Origin: an uncultured Desulfovibrio sp.
Lineage (GTDB): Bacteria > Desulfobacterota > Desulfovibrionia > Desulfovibrionales > Desulfovibrionaceae
Direction: 5' to 3'
Length of the DNA: 17,276 nucleotides
Assembly (NCBI GenBank): GCA_937926875.1
Contig: CALBAX010000047.1
Location: 1 to 17,276 of the forward strand
Below the pieces are notes generated by a model. It was not told where the DNA came from. It saw nothing but the letters and a program-made list of their open reading frames with translations, and made no database searches. The position numbers were made by a program, and so were the translations under genes. Within the stretch, counting starts at the first letter, position 1; every line of letters begins with the position of its first letter. Of this stretch, positions 1 to 5,598 are shown in pieces.

Positions 1-211
1 CCTTGCGACCCATGATGGTGTTGAAGCGTATCTCGCTTTCCACCTGCGCCAGTTCTTCCCGGCGCTCCCGCCAGCGATACTTGTCCGCCCAGCGTTTCAG
101 CGTGGACGTGGCCACGCCCGTCACTTCGGCGACACGCTCAAACGACATCCGGTCCAGGCAATACAGCTCCTGCGCCTGCCAGACGGTGCCCGGCTCATGC
201 TCCCAGCCCAT
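1..211 (-). CDS. Small-terminase-like HTH protein (partial, runs off window)
   Basis: The first 70 residues are visible and the gene continues past base 1. After a short N-terminus comes a helix-turn-helix: residues about 18-50 include SFERVAEVTGVATSTLKRWA followed by a YRWRERREEL helix. This layout is typical of phage small terminase or DUF1804-type DNA-packaging proteins that bind the genome near pac. Its place after the lysis genes matches where Mu-like phages put small terminase genes. The ATG at 211 is preceded by GGAG about eight bases upstream. It overlaps the end of the previous gene by 17 bases in a different frame. A role in DNA packaging is inferred from position and fold. Confidence 0.7.
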   Translation of the reverse strand, partial: MGWEHEPGTVWQAQELYCLDRMSFERVAEVTGVATSTLKRWADKYRWRERREELAQVESEIRFNTIMGRK

Positions 212-452
212 GCCACTCTCCGAATTCCCGTTCCAGTATGGCAATTTTCTTGTTCACGCCGCGCAATTCCTGCACACGTTCATTCAATTTGATGGCCAGA
301 CGCACCACATATTCGGAATCGAGGTCCGCCGCGTCCGCTGTCAGCGGCAGCACGTCCCGGATGGCGTCGCGGGTATTCGAGACCTCCGCTTCAATGCTCC
401 GGCGTCGAATGCGCAGTTCTTCCCTCTGGCCGATCTCATCCTGTCTGCTCAT
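195..452 (-). CDS. Small coiled-coil phage protein, unknown function
   Basis: This 85-residue protein is not a family I recognise with certainty. It is highly charged and predicted almost wholly helical, with heptad-like spacing (EELRIRRRSIEAEV near residues 11-24, ERVQELRGVNKKIAILEREF near 58-77), suggesting a coiled-coil dimer. Its ATG overlaps the stop of the preceding gene (ATGA), so it is probably translationally coupled. In Mu the corresponding interval, between lysozyme and terminase, holds small proteins gp23-gp27 of mostly unknown function; it is a positional counterpart of one of those. Its end overlaps the small-terminase-like gene. Confidence 0.75.
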   Translation of the reverse strand: MSRQDEIGQREELRIRRRSIEAEVSNTRDAIRDVLPLTADAADLDSEYVVRLAIKLNERVQELRGVNKKIAILEREFGEWHGLGA

Positions 453-850
453 GCCCTGTTCCTTGTTTCAATGATAGTGGATAGATGCTCGACCGCCCGC
501 GTATTGTTCACCACCAGGGTTTGCAGGGTGTCGTTCATCCGCTCGTAGTTCTTTACCAGTGTAACATTTTTCCTATAAAATTCAGCAGTTTCTTCGTGCT
601 TGGCGCTCATTTCCCGCAGGATGGCCTCGTGCTTTTCGCTTATGGTCTGCAAGGCTTCCTGCGTATCCTGCCGGTAGGCGGCCAGAACGCGCTCGATGCG
701 CTTGCCGTGCCGGTAATCCAGGATGAAAACCAGGGCCACGGCCAGCGCGGGGATGGAGGCCAGCAAGATCAGGATGCCGGGCACGCCCAGCGCGAACAGC
801 GATTCTATAAGGGGCAAAGCCGCACTTACGGCGGCGGACACATCATTCAT
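449..850 (-). CDS. Membrane-anchored coiled-coil phage protein (DUF2730-like by position and layout)
   Basis: The 133-residue product has one long hydrophobic stretch at about residues 18-45 (LFALGVPGILILLASIPALA...), then a basic boundary (YRHGKR) and an amphipathic, charged helix to the C-terminus. That is the layout of small Mu-type phage proteins such as DUF2730, and also of some class III-like holins or lysis accessories. It overlaps the Rz1-like gene upstream by ATGA and the next gene downstream by ATGA, so it belongs to the same late transcript. Function is unknown. A lysis-related role is possible because it directly follows the spanin genes, but nothing in the sequence proves it. Confidence 0.75.
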   Translation of the reverse strand: MNDVSAAVSAALPLIESLFALGVPGILILLASIPALAVALVFILDYRHGKRIERVLAAYRQDTQEALQTISEKHEAILREMSAKHEETAEFYRKNVTLVKNYERMNDTLQTLVVNNTRAVEHLSTIIETRNRA

Positions 851-1110
851 GGTTTCCCCCGTGCCTGCTCACAGCGCAGGGCCGCGTTCAGGCCGTCTAT
901 GTAGGCCCGGATCCTGTCGTCCCTGTCCAGCAGGCGGGCCAGGTTGGCCGGGCTGTCCAGCGGCTCCGTGGCGTCCAGCCCCGGCAGGACCGGTGCCGAT
1001 GGCGCCGGGCAGTCAGGCAAGTTGAGAATGAGCGGCGCGGCCTGTTTCTGGCCACAGCCGCAACTACAAAGGACGATTGAGACGCAGAACAGCACGACGG
1101 CGCGTTGCAT
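847..1110 (-). CDS. Rz1: Rz1-like outer-membrane spanin lipoprotein
   Basis: Starting at the ATG at 1110, the 87-residue product has a lipoprotein signal: MQRA, a hydrophobic core, then the lipobox LCSC with the lipidated Cys at residue 17 (a further Cys at 19). The mature part is short and proline-rich (LPDCPAPSAPVLPG). This is the signature of Rz1 o-spanins, which sit in the outer membrane and pair with the inner-membrane Rz to fuse the two membranes at the last step of lysis. The gene begins inside the 3' end of the upstream Rz-like gene in another frame (47-base overlap), as in lambdoid and many other Rz/Rz1 pairs. The reading frame is open further upstream to 1329, but that extension lies in Rz and lacks a signal sequence, so 1110 is preferred. 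Confidence 0.85.
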   Translation of the reverse strand: MQRAVVLFCVSIVLCSCGCGQKQAAPLILNLPDCPAPSAPVLPGLDATEPLDSPANLARLLDRDDRIRAYIDGLNAALRCEQARGKP

Positions 1111-1414
1111 CGTCCACCACCTTTTCTTCAGTGCTCCGGACACGGGGCTTTGCCTGCCGCACGATGGCCTCACGTTCCGCCAGGTCCAGCGCGGCTTTCG
1201 CCTCCCGCGCAAGGCACAGCCGGGCGTTTTCCGCCTGGGCTTCCGCGTCCTGCCGGTACATTTCCGCCGCCGCTTGCCAATGGTCCCGTTCGGCGGCTGT
1301 GGCCGCATGGTGCAGCCGTTCCGCCTCAAGCTCGCCGGTCACACGCTCCAGGCGCCACAACAGCAGCACGCAGGCCAGCGCGGCGATAAGGGCAGGCATC
1401 CACGTGCGGATCAT
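1064..1414 (-). CDS. Rz: Rz-like inner-membrane spanin
   Basis: The 116-residue protein has an N-terminal signal-anchor (about residues 6-22, MPALIAALACVLLLWRL) followed by a long charged, alanine-rich helix (EAERLHHAATAAERDHWQ and onward), the classic i-spanin layout: N-in, C-out with a periplasmic coiled coil that contacts Rz1. Its start overlaps the stop of the lytic transglycosylase gene (ATGA). Its last 47 bases also encode the start of the Rz1-like lipoprotein. Spanins diverge too fast for sequence matching, so the call rests on topology, position and the overlapping lipoprotein; together these are convincing. Confidence 0.83.
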   Translation of the reverse strand: MIRTWMPALIAALACVLLLWRLERVTGELEAERLHHAATAAERDHWQAAAEMYRQDAEAQAENARLCLAREAKAALDLAEREAIVRQAKPRVRSTEEKVVDDATRRRAVLRLNRPL

Positions 1415-2136
1415 AACAGCGCCTCATCTTTCACGCCCGGCCCCCAGCCCGCCTTGATATAGGCGTATTGCCGTTCCTTCAGGATCAGCCGGGGATAGTT
1501 GCGGTTTTCCCGGAAGGCGGCCTTGCCGCGTCCGGCGTTCACGTTTTCCACAGCGCCGAACCAGCGCCGGTCATCCACGCCCAGGGCGCGGGCTTTTTTG
1601 CGGTCGCGGTTCACCCAGCCCAGCCCGCCGTTATACGCGGAAAGCGCAAAGGCCATGCGCTCCATGTCGCTGTGCCCGGTCACACGTTCCCACAGCCACC
1701 GGTCATAGGTACAGAGCGCCCGCAGGCTCCAGCCGGGATTGAACGGTTCCGGCTTTCCCGTTTCCGGGGCCACGGAAGGCAGCCAGCGGGCCGTGGCGGG
1801 CATGAATTGCGCCAGCCCCTGCGCCCCCACATGGGAAACGGTGTCGTTGCGCCACCAGCTTTCCGTGTGGACCTGCGCCGCGAAAACGGATACCGGAGCG
1901 TCCATCCCCCAGGTGGCATGGGCCGCCCGGACAAGCGTTGCCCGGTACTGCTGCGCCGCGCGGGGGATCGTTACTTCGGCGGCTTTTACGCTGATCGGCA
2001 GCCACAGGGAGGCCAGATAAAAGCCGATGAACAGAAAAAAGCCTCGTAGTATCCACCGGGCGCAGAAGCACAGGAACTGCCCCAGAATTCCTTTCCATGT
2101 CGGGCCGGTTTCAATCTTCAATGTTACGTCCGACAT
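1411..2136 (-). CDS. Membrane-anchored lytic transglycosylase (phage endolysin, SLT/goose-lysozyme fold)
   Basis: The 241-residue enzyme is predicted to cleave the MurNAc-GlcNAc bond of peptidoglycan with 1,6-anhydro product formation. The catalytic Glu is E92 in HTESWW. The family motif SHVGAQGLAQFMPAT follows at residues 101-115 and AYNGG at 167-171. A hydrophobic N-terminal segment (about 29-46) should act as a signal anchor or signal-arrest sequence, placing the catalytic domain in the periplasm; this resembles SAR-type endolysins, although the segment is not unusually Gly/Ala-rich. The gene lies between the holin candidate (two bases apart) and the Rz gene (ATGA overlap), where Mu has its lys gene. 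It is the likely cell-wall hydrolase of the lysis cassette. Confidence 0.92.
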   Translation of the reverse strand: MSDVTLKIETGPTWKGILGQFLCFCARWILRGFFLFIGFYLASLWLPISVKAAEVTIPRAAQQYRATLVRAAHATWGMDAPVSVFAAQVHTESWWRNDTVSHVGAQGLAQFMPATARWLPSVAPETGKPEPFNPGWSLRALCTYDRWLWERVTGHSDMERMAFALSAYNGGLGWVNRDRKKARALGVDDRRWFGAVENVNAGRGKAAFRENRNYPRLILKERQYAYIKAGWGPGVKDEALL

Positions 2137-2138
2137 CC

Positions 2139-2498
2139 CTACAGCCCCAGTGCTACGGCCATAACAAAGGCCGCGATGATGACCGCACGACGCAGCAGCG
2201 CCGCGCAGAACGGACGAAAATAGCCGATGGCAATGGGAAAGTCAGGCTTGCCGTCTTCCCCCGTGGCGTCAGGATCCGTCCGCCAGTCCTTGTCCAGATA
2301 GGAGGACGGCAGCGCATACGGAAAGGCCAGAAAGTCAAAGATCATGCCCACGATGGCAGCCACAACCACCAGCGCCAGCTTGTAGGCCACCACCGGCCCC
2401 TGGACGGGAGAAACAAGCAGAAGGCCCGCCAGCAGCACAAGGACGCACAGCGTGAACAGGGCCAGCAGATAACGGGGATTACAGAGAAATTTTTTCAT
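2139..2498 (-). CDS. Putative holin
   Basis: The 119-residue product is short and hydrophobic, with membrane segments at about residues 9-31 (YLLALFTLCVLVLLAGLLLV), 37-60 (VAYKLALVVVAAIVGMIFDF) and 103-119 (RRAVIIAAFVMAVALGL), and a charged loop between the second and third. This size and topology fit class I phage holins, which form the membrane lesion that times lysis. It is the first gene after the double hairpin at 2532-2619 and precedes the endolysin by two bases. The ATG has a GGAG element ten bases upstream. The holin call is inference from topology and position; no family signature was recognised. Confidence 0.72.
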   Translation of the reverse strand: MKKFLCNPRYLLALFTLCVLVLLAGLLLVSPVQGPVVAYKLALVVVAAIVGMIFDFLAFPYALPSSYLDKDWRTDPDATGEDGKPDFPIAIGYFRPFCAALLRRAVIIAAFVMAVALGL

Positions 2499-2531
2499 GG
2501 AACGTGCTCCTTTCCGTGTTTGTGCAAGGCT

Positions 2532-2556
2532 CCCCGCCGGAAGGAATCCGGCGGGG
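2532..2556. terminator. Perfect 9-bp GC-rich hairpin upstream of the lysis operon
   Basis: CCCCGCCGG and CCGGCGGGG form a perfect nine-base-pair stem with a seven-base loop. There is no U-tract on either side, so it is not a standard intrinsic terminator. It lies 34 bases upstream of the holin gene and could be an RNA-stability hairpin, an attenuator, or a DNA palindrome bound by a late activator. Confidence 0.5.
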
Positions 2557-2580
2557 AAGGGAGGAAACAGACCGGACGTG

Positions 2581-2619
2581 AAAACGGCCCGTCATAGCAA
2601 TCATGCCATGACGGGCCGT
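2581..2619 (-). terminator. Intrinsic terminator ending the early/middle operon
   Basis: ACGGCCCGTCAT and ATGACGGGCCGT form a perfect 12-bp stem with a 12-base loop. Read on the minus strand the stem is followed by TTTTC, so it can act as a Rho-independent terminator for the early transcript. It falls 38 bases after the last early/middle gene and before the lysis genes, a sensible switch point between expression phases. Confidence 0.7.
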
Positions 2620-2657
2620 CGTATGCCTGTAAAGGAGGCGTGCTATGCGAACCTTTT

Positions 2658-3113
2658 TCACTCGTCAAAATTGCCGCGAAGCTCCTTCACTTCCTTGGAA
2701 CGGACACGGACAGGGTTTTCCTTGAGCCGGATCAGCTTGCCCTCGGCAATGTAGTTGTAGATGGTACGTTCCGACACATTCAGGCAGTACGCGGCCTGTC
2801 GGACGTTCAATATATCGTGCTTGTTGACCATTTCCTGCGGCGTCAGGGTATAGGACTGTTCGGCAGGCACGCGGGGGTAACGGATGGGCAGCGGGAGGGG
2901 GAAGCCCGCCGGGCGTTTCAGCGTGCAGTGGTCCGCGCAGCCGATGCAGCAAAACACGTCGTCCCGCACGAACCAGAACGGCTTGCGGGCATTGCCGCGC
3001 AAGACATGCAGGCAACCGAGCTTTTCGTACACGCTGCGGTCGGGCTCCGCGTCGTAGGGACGCCAGCCTTCCTTTGTCAGCGTCACAATCTCCTGTATTC
3101 GTGCTTTCGACAT
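2658..3113 (-). CDS. DNA-binding protein with C-terminal excisionase-type HTH; candidate middle/late regulator
   Basis: The 151-residue protein has two parts. The N-terminal ~65 residues end in a cysteine cluster (C55, C56, C59, C63 in VFCCIGCADHC) that could bind metal. After a proline-rich linker, residues 101-146 form a helix-turn-helix of the excisionase/MerR-like HTH_17 type (ILNVRQAAYCLNVSERTIYN, then a GKLIRLKENPVRVRS wing). The gene occupies the place where Mu encodes its middle and late regulators Mor and C, just before the terminator and lysis operon, so a transcription-activator role is plausible but unproven. ATG at 3113 is chosen because AAGGGGGG precedes it; the frame is open to 3188 but without a better start. 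Confidence 0.78.
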   Translation of the reverse strand: MSKARIQEIVTLTKEGWRPYDAEPDRSVYEKLGCLHVLRGNARKPFWFVRDDVFCCIGCADHCTLKRPAGFPLPLPIRYPRVPAEQSYTLTPQEMVNKHDILNVRQAAYCLNVSERTIYNYIAEGKLIRLKENPVRVRSKEVKELRGNFDE

Positions 3114-3115
3114 GC

Positions 3116-3460
3116 TTACCCCCCTTGAAACAACCTGAAAAACAGCTCCTCGCTTTCTCGTTCCGTCTGTTCCCGGCAGGAAAGGCACTCCCTGCGGTCA
3201 AGACGGCGGCAGTGGGAACAGCGTATTTCCTGCAACGCCTTGCCCACCACGTCCGGCGTCACTTCCGGGGCACGGGGGCTTTCCCCAGCCTCGGAAAGCG
3301 CCGCCTGGATCTTCGCCGCCTGCTCGTTCCATTTTCCCGGATACCGCCCGGAAAGCACCAGGTACACCGTGGCCCGCTTGATCTCCGGGTGCGCCCGGCA
3401 AAAGGCGTACACGCTCCGATACCGGGCCAGCACCGCCTCTTTCAGTTCACTGGCCGTCAT
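3116..3460 (-). CDS. Small protein with HTH-like N-terminus and four-cysteine zinc-binding tail
   Basis: This 114-residue protein follows GemA, where Mu has mor. Residues 5-55 form a helical segment resembling a helix-turn-helix (EAVLARYRSVYAFCRAHPEI, then KRATVYLVLSGRYPG). The C-terminal part has paired cysteines C81/C84 and C92/C95 (CSHC...CLSC), the arrangement of a small zinc ribbon. It overlaps gemA by 14 bases and ends two bases before the next regulator-like gene. Family not recognised. The combination suggests nucleic-acid binding, perhaps as a Mor substitute, which is inference. Confidence 0.72.
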   Translation of the reverse strand: MTASELKEAVLARYRSVYAFCRAHPEIKRATVYLVLSGRYPGKWNEQAAKIQAALSEAGESPRAPEVTPDVVGKALQEIRCSHCRRLDRRECLSCREQTERESEELFFRLFQGG

Positions 3461-3929
3461 GGCTCAGCCGTCTGCGCTCGAACACCTTTTCCCGGCGCTG
3501 CAAATCGGACAGCAGCCGGCAGATCTGTTCCCCGTCCTGCATCCAGACGAACAACGGCACGTTGAACTCCCGCTTGCAGCGCGTGTCCAGGCTGCTCATG
3601 GAGTAGCCCAGCTTGCGCCAGATGGTCAGGATCTGCCGTTTTTCGGCGGCATAAGGCATGGAATCCGTGATCTCTATCCAGTCCGGGCGGCTGTGCGGCG
3701 TCACCCGGCTGTTGCGGCTTTTGGCGGGCGCGGTATAGGTCACACCGTACTGCTCGGCAAAAAGCTGCACCAGCCGGGAAAGCTGGTGGATGTTCATGTC
3801 CTTGCGGCTGGATACGCCGAACTCGGAACGCAAAAGCCCACGAAACGCCTCTTCATCCATGTTCGTAAGCTGTTTGCGGGCAATCTCAATCTTGCGATAC
3901 AATCCCAGGCGCATCTTTTGCTTATCCAC
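3447..3929 (-). CDS. gemA: GemA/gp16-like phage regulatory protein (DUF1018)
   Basis: The 160-residue sequence begins with the family's typical helical segment (LGLYRKIEIARKQLTNMDEE, residues 8-27, then AFRGLLRSEFGVSS). It ends with a RQILTIWRKLGYSM...CKREFNVPLFVWM block, as in Mu gp16 (GemA), a protein reported to affect host gene expression and DNA supercoiling. The start is GTG at 3929, supported by AAGGAG about eight bases upstream; it overlaps the preceding gene by eight bases. An internal ATG five codons later is a weaker option. Position after the accessory early genes and before the regulator-like pair matches Mu gene order. Confidence 0.85.
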   Translation of the reverse strand: MDKQKMRLGLYRKIEIARKQLTNMDEEAFRGLLRSEFGVSSRKDMNIHQLSRLVQLFAEQYGVTYTAPAKSRNSRVTPHSRPDWIEITDSMPYAAEKRQILTIWRKLGYSMSSLDTRCKREFNVPLFVWMQDGEQICRLLSDLQRREKVFERRRLSHDGQ

Positions 3930-4350
3930 GGCGACGCTCCTTGTGTACGATGATGTTTTTCACCGGGACGAACACGCGCTGTCCTTCCATCGAGACGTTG
4001 ACCATCCAGCGTCCCGCGTAGTCCAGAATGGGAGCTGTGTTCGTCCAGGTTCCTTCATACAGGCCGTCCGCGCGCCGCACGGACACGCGGGAGTTAATGG
4101 GAATATCAGGGGCCGGAGCGGGCGCTTCCAGCCCGCACACGGCAAGCTCCGTCGCCAGAAGGGCAAGGCCGTTTCGGTCGAAAAAGCGCGGCGCGCCGTC
4201 TTCCGCATCCAGCCAGCGCCGGGAAAGCCGTACCCGGTAGAAGCCCTCCGGCCCGCCGTACAGCGGGGCCGGAGCAAGCTCCAGCTTGACGCGCTGTTCC
4301 CCATTGCGCACATAAATCGACGCGCAGAATTTCCGGTTGTCCTTTCTCAT
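3922..4350 (-). CDS. Phage protein of unknown function, beta-rich
   Basis: I do not recognise this 142-residue protein. Its N-terminal half alternates charged and hydrophobic residues (KFCASIYVRNGEQRVKLELA). The C-terminal half (about residues 85-138, INSRVSVRRADGLYEGTWTN followed by GRWMVNVSMEGQRVFVPVKN) reads like a small beta-barrel such as an SH3- or Tudor-type fold, suggesting a binding module. A proline/alanine linker (EAPAPAPDIP) separates the two. It lies four bases after the NrdD-tail-like gene and overlaps gemA, so it is part of the early/middle operon. Confidence 0.7.
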   Translation of the reverse strand: MRKDNRKFCASIYVRNGEQRVKLELAPAPLYGGPEGFYRVRLSRRWLDAEDGAPRFFDRNGLALLATELAVCGLEAPAPAPDIPINSRVSVRRADGLYEGTWTNTAPILDYAGRWMVNVSMEGQRVFVPVKNIIVHKERRRG

Positions 4351-4354
4351 GGCC

Positions 4355-4537
4355 TCACCTCATGGCGACGTGTTTCATACGGTCTTGAAGTTCCGCCTTT
4401 TTGGCATTGTTGAAGCGGTCAACCGTGCCCACCAGGTAGCCCGTGATGCGCCGGATACGCTCAAACTTCATGCCTTCGCCTATGTAAACTTTTCCATCCC
4501 GCTCCGTACGCGGGAGTTTCGGGATTACTTCCGTCAT
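4355..4537 (-). CDS. Mini-protein resembling the C-terminal tail of anaerobic ribonucleotide reductase (NrdD)
   Basis: The 60-residue protein carries, at residues 27-56, the pattern R-R-I-T-G-Y-L...R-F-N-x-A-K-x-x-E-L-x-x-R-x-x-H. That is the motif found at the C-terminal end of class III ribonucleotide reductases and in small stand-alone NrdD-like proteins. The reductase's zinc-binding and radical-site cysteines are absent (there is no Cys at all), so it cannot be an enzyme by itself. It could be an assembly partner, a decoy or regulator of host NrdD, or a shared small fold. The gene begins 12 bases after the 3' pseudoknot strand of a hammerhead ribozyme and has only a weak ribosome binding site (AAGAGA). 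Confidence 0.7.
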   Translation of the reverse strand: MTEVIPKLPRTERDGKVYIGEGMKFERIRRITGYLVGTVDRFNNAKKAELQDRMKHVAMR

Positions 4538-4549
4538 TGTTCTGTCTCT

Positions 4550-4612
4550 TGGCTGCTCATCAGGCCGGAGCCGCCACGCTCCGGCGACGGCCCCTTGCGG
4601 GGCCGTTTCGCA
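4550..4612 (-). ncRNA. Type II hammerhead ribozyme (copy 1), between Lar-like and NrdD-tail genes
   Basis: Read 5' to 3' on the minus strand from 4612. Stem II strand UGC is followed by GAAA (4609-4606). Stem III (4606-4599 with 4594-4587) has eight uninterrupted pairs and a GCAA tetraloop. The cleavage triplet GUC ends at C17 = 4586, so the cut is predicted between 4586 and 4585. Stem I GCCGGAGC/GCUCCGGC has eight pairs with loop GUGGCG (4577-4572), then the core CUGAUGA (4563-4557) and the closing stem II strand GCA. Every conserved core base is present. Loop I UGGC (4576-4573) can pair with the 3' flank GCCA (4553-4550). The element starts right after the TAG stop of the upstream gene. Open stem II makes it a type II permutation. 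Confidence 0.92.
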
Positions 4613-4795
4613 CTATCTCTTGTTTCTGCGGTTCCAGTATTGCCGGGCCTTCGCCATGGACGTGAACATCCATGTTCTTGTGGAGTCGCATTCCGGGCAC
4701 CGCAGTCCTACCAGCGGCCCGAACAGGCTTACATGCAGTACCGGCTCCCCGCCGCACTGTTTGCATTTCCTGTTTTTCCCGAATAGTTTCTTCAT
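4613..4795 (-). CDS. Lar-like restriction-alleviation zinc-ribbon protein
   Basis: The 60-residue protein has two CxxC knuckles (C11/C14 in CKQCGG, C33/C36 in CPECDS) and ends with A-R-x-Y-W-N-R-R (residues 50-57). The CxxCGG...C..C...A...WNRR pattern is that of the Lar family. Rac-prophage Lar is known to reduce type I restriction and enhance modification by EcoKI. It lies 11 bases after the HsdM-like methyltransferase gene and just before hammerhead copy 1, so the two genes may form an anti-restriction pair on one RNA. A Com-like translational regulator of Mu, also a small zinc ribbon, is the main alternative; the WNRR tail favours Lar. Confidence 0.75.
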   Translation of the reverse strand: MKKLFGKNRKCKQCGGEPVLHVSLFGPLVGLRCPECDSTRTWMFTSMAKARQYWNRRNKR

Positions 4796-4806
4796 GTGTC
4801 CCCCTT

Positions 4807-5598
4807 TCAGAACAACGAAAGTTGCTCCATTTTTGTCCCTGTTTTTGTGTCAGTTTTGACACGCACGGCCTTTGCTCTCTCCGGTGCTGGCGGCGTTTCC
4901 GGCCCGGTAAAGTGGCCTTCCAGCCATGCCCGTGCCTCTTCCTTGTCCACCGGACGGATACTTCCGCCCCAGACCAGACTCCGGCGCGTTTCCCAGGCTC
5001 CCCGAACCTCCAGGGAAAGGTGGTTCCCCCAAAGGATCACGCCGTCCAAATTGAAGAACATGAGGTTCAGGGCCGTCATGCGCGCGCAGTTCAGGTCTAT
5101 GTCCTGACCTACGAATATTGCCCGTCCGTTCTGCTCGAACGTCTGTTCCTTGGCCGCCGCTATCAGGCAGGCTCCCGCGCCGCAGGCGGGGTCAAGAACC
5201 TTGAAACGGCCCGTTTCCGGCGGTGCCGTGTGCGTTATCCTGGCCATAAGTCGCGCCACGGAAGACGGAGTGAAATACTGACCGGTGTAATGGTTCGCCG
5301 CGTATTCTTCATACAGCGGTCCCAGGGCTTCCTCATTGGTCGCCCGCATGTAGTCCATGAGGTACGCCGTGGCGGTGGCAAAATGATCCGCTTCCCGCTG
5401 GCCCCTGGGGGCCGTATTGCGGTAGCCGCCCATGATCTCCAGATACGGCGGGTCGTCACGCTGGAAGGTGTGGAACATCAGCCCCACCCAATCCTCAAAA
5501 ACGCGATGACTGCGATATCCCATGCCGATTATGGCCTCCAATTCCTTGCGAACCGGGTTCAATCCCGGATTTGCACTTTGTTTGCTTTTCTTGCTCAT
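4807..5598 (-). CDS. HsdM-like N6-adenine DNA methyltransferase, apparently lacking the NPPY/F motif
   Basis: The 263-residue protein has the type I/gamma methyltransferase order: motif X-like GQYFTPSSVARLMARI (residues 106-121), SAM-binding motif I VLDPACGAGACLIAA (134-148), acidic motif II GQDID (164-168). After that no NPPY/F catalytic motif can be found; the chain passes through NLDGVILWGNHLSLE and ends with a polar tail (EQLSLF). A DPPY occurs at 49-52, before the SAM motifs, where it is not expected in this class. It may be a modified or inactive methyltransferase, a decoy or partner for host HsdM/HsdS, or need another subunit. The ATG directly abuts hammerhead copy 2 and has no clear Shine-Dalgarno sequence. 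The adjacent Lar-like gene supports an anti-restriction role. Confidence 0.85.
   Translation of the reverse strand: MSKKSKQSANPGLNPVRKELEAIIGMGYRSHRVFEDWVGLMFHTFQRDDPPYLEIMGGYRNTAPRGQREADHFATATAYLMDYMRATNEEALGPLYEEYAANHYTGQYFTPSSVARLMARITHTAPPETGRFKVLDPACGAGACLIAAAKEQTFEQNGRAIFVGQDIDLNCARMTALNLMFFNLDGVILWGNHLSLEVRGAWETRRSLVWGGSIRPVDKEEARAWLEGHFTGPETPPAPERAKAVRVKTDTKTGTKMEQLSLF
4843..4862. repeat. 20-base repeat with palindromic core, copy inside the methyltransferase gene
   Basis: TTTTGTGTCAGTTTTGACAC occurs here, within the last codons of the methyltransferase gene, and exactly again at 11749-11768 downstream of the repressor. The core GTGTCA-GTTT-TGACAC is a perfect six-base inverted repeat, like an operator for a dimeric regulator. 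Confidence 0.75.

Noticed and set aside
1111..1329. Longer form of the Rz1-like protein starting at 1329
   Set aside because: The extension is an Arg-rich translation of the Rz gene in another frame and would bury the lipoprotein signal; the start at 1110 explains the sequence.
2479..2661. 60-codon GTG-started minus-strand frame overlapping the previous stop (GTGA) and running into the holin gene
   Set aside because: It is built from the two hairpins and linker, has no protein-like features, and its end overlaps the well-supported holin start. A coupled leader peptide is not excluded but not supported.
5443..5454. DPPY in the methyltransferase as the catalytic motif IV of a permuted (beta-class) enzyme
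   Set aside because: The surrounding sequence has no beta-class features, and the order GQYFTP then DPACGAG is that of the gamma/type I class, where motif IV should follow motif I.
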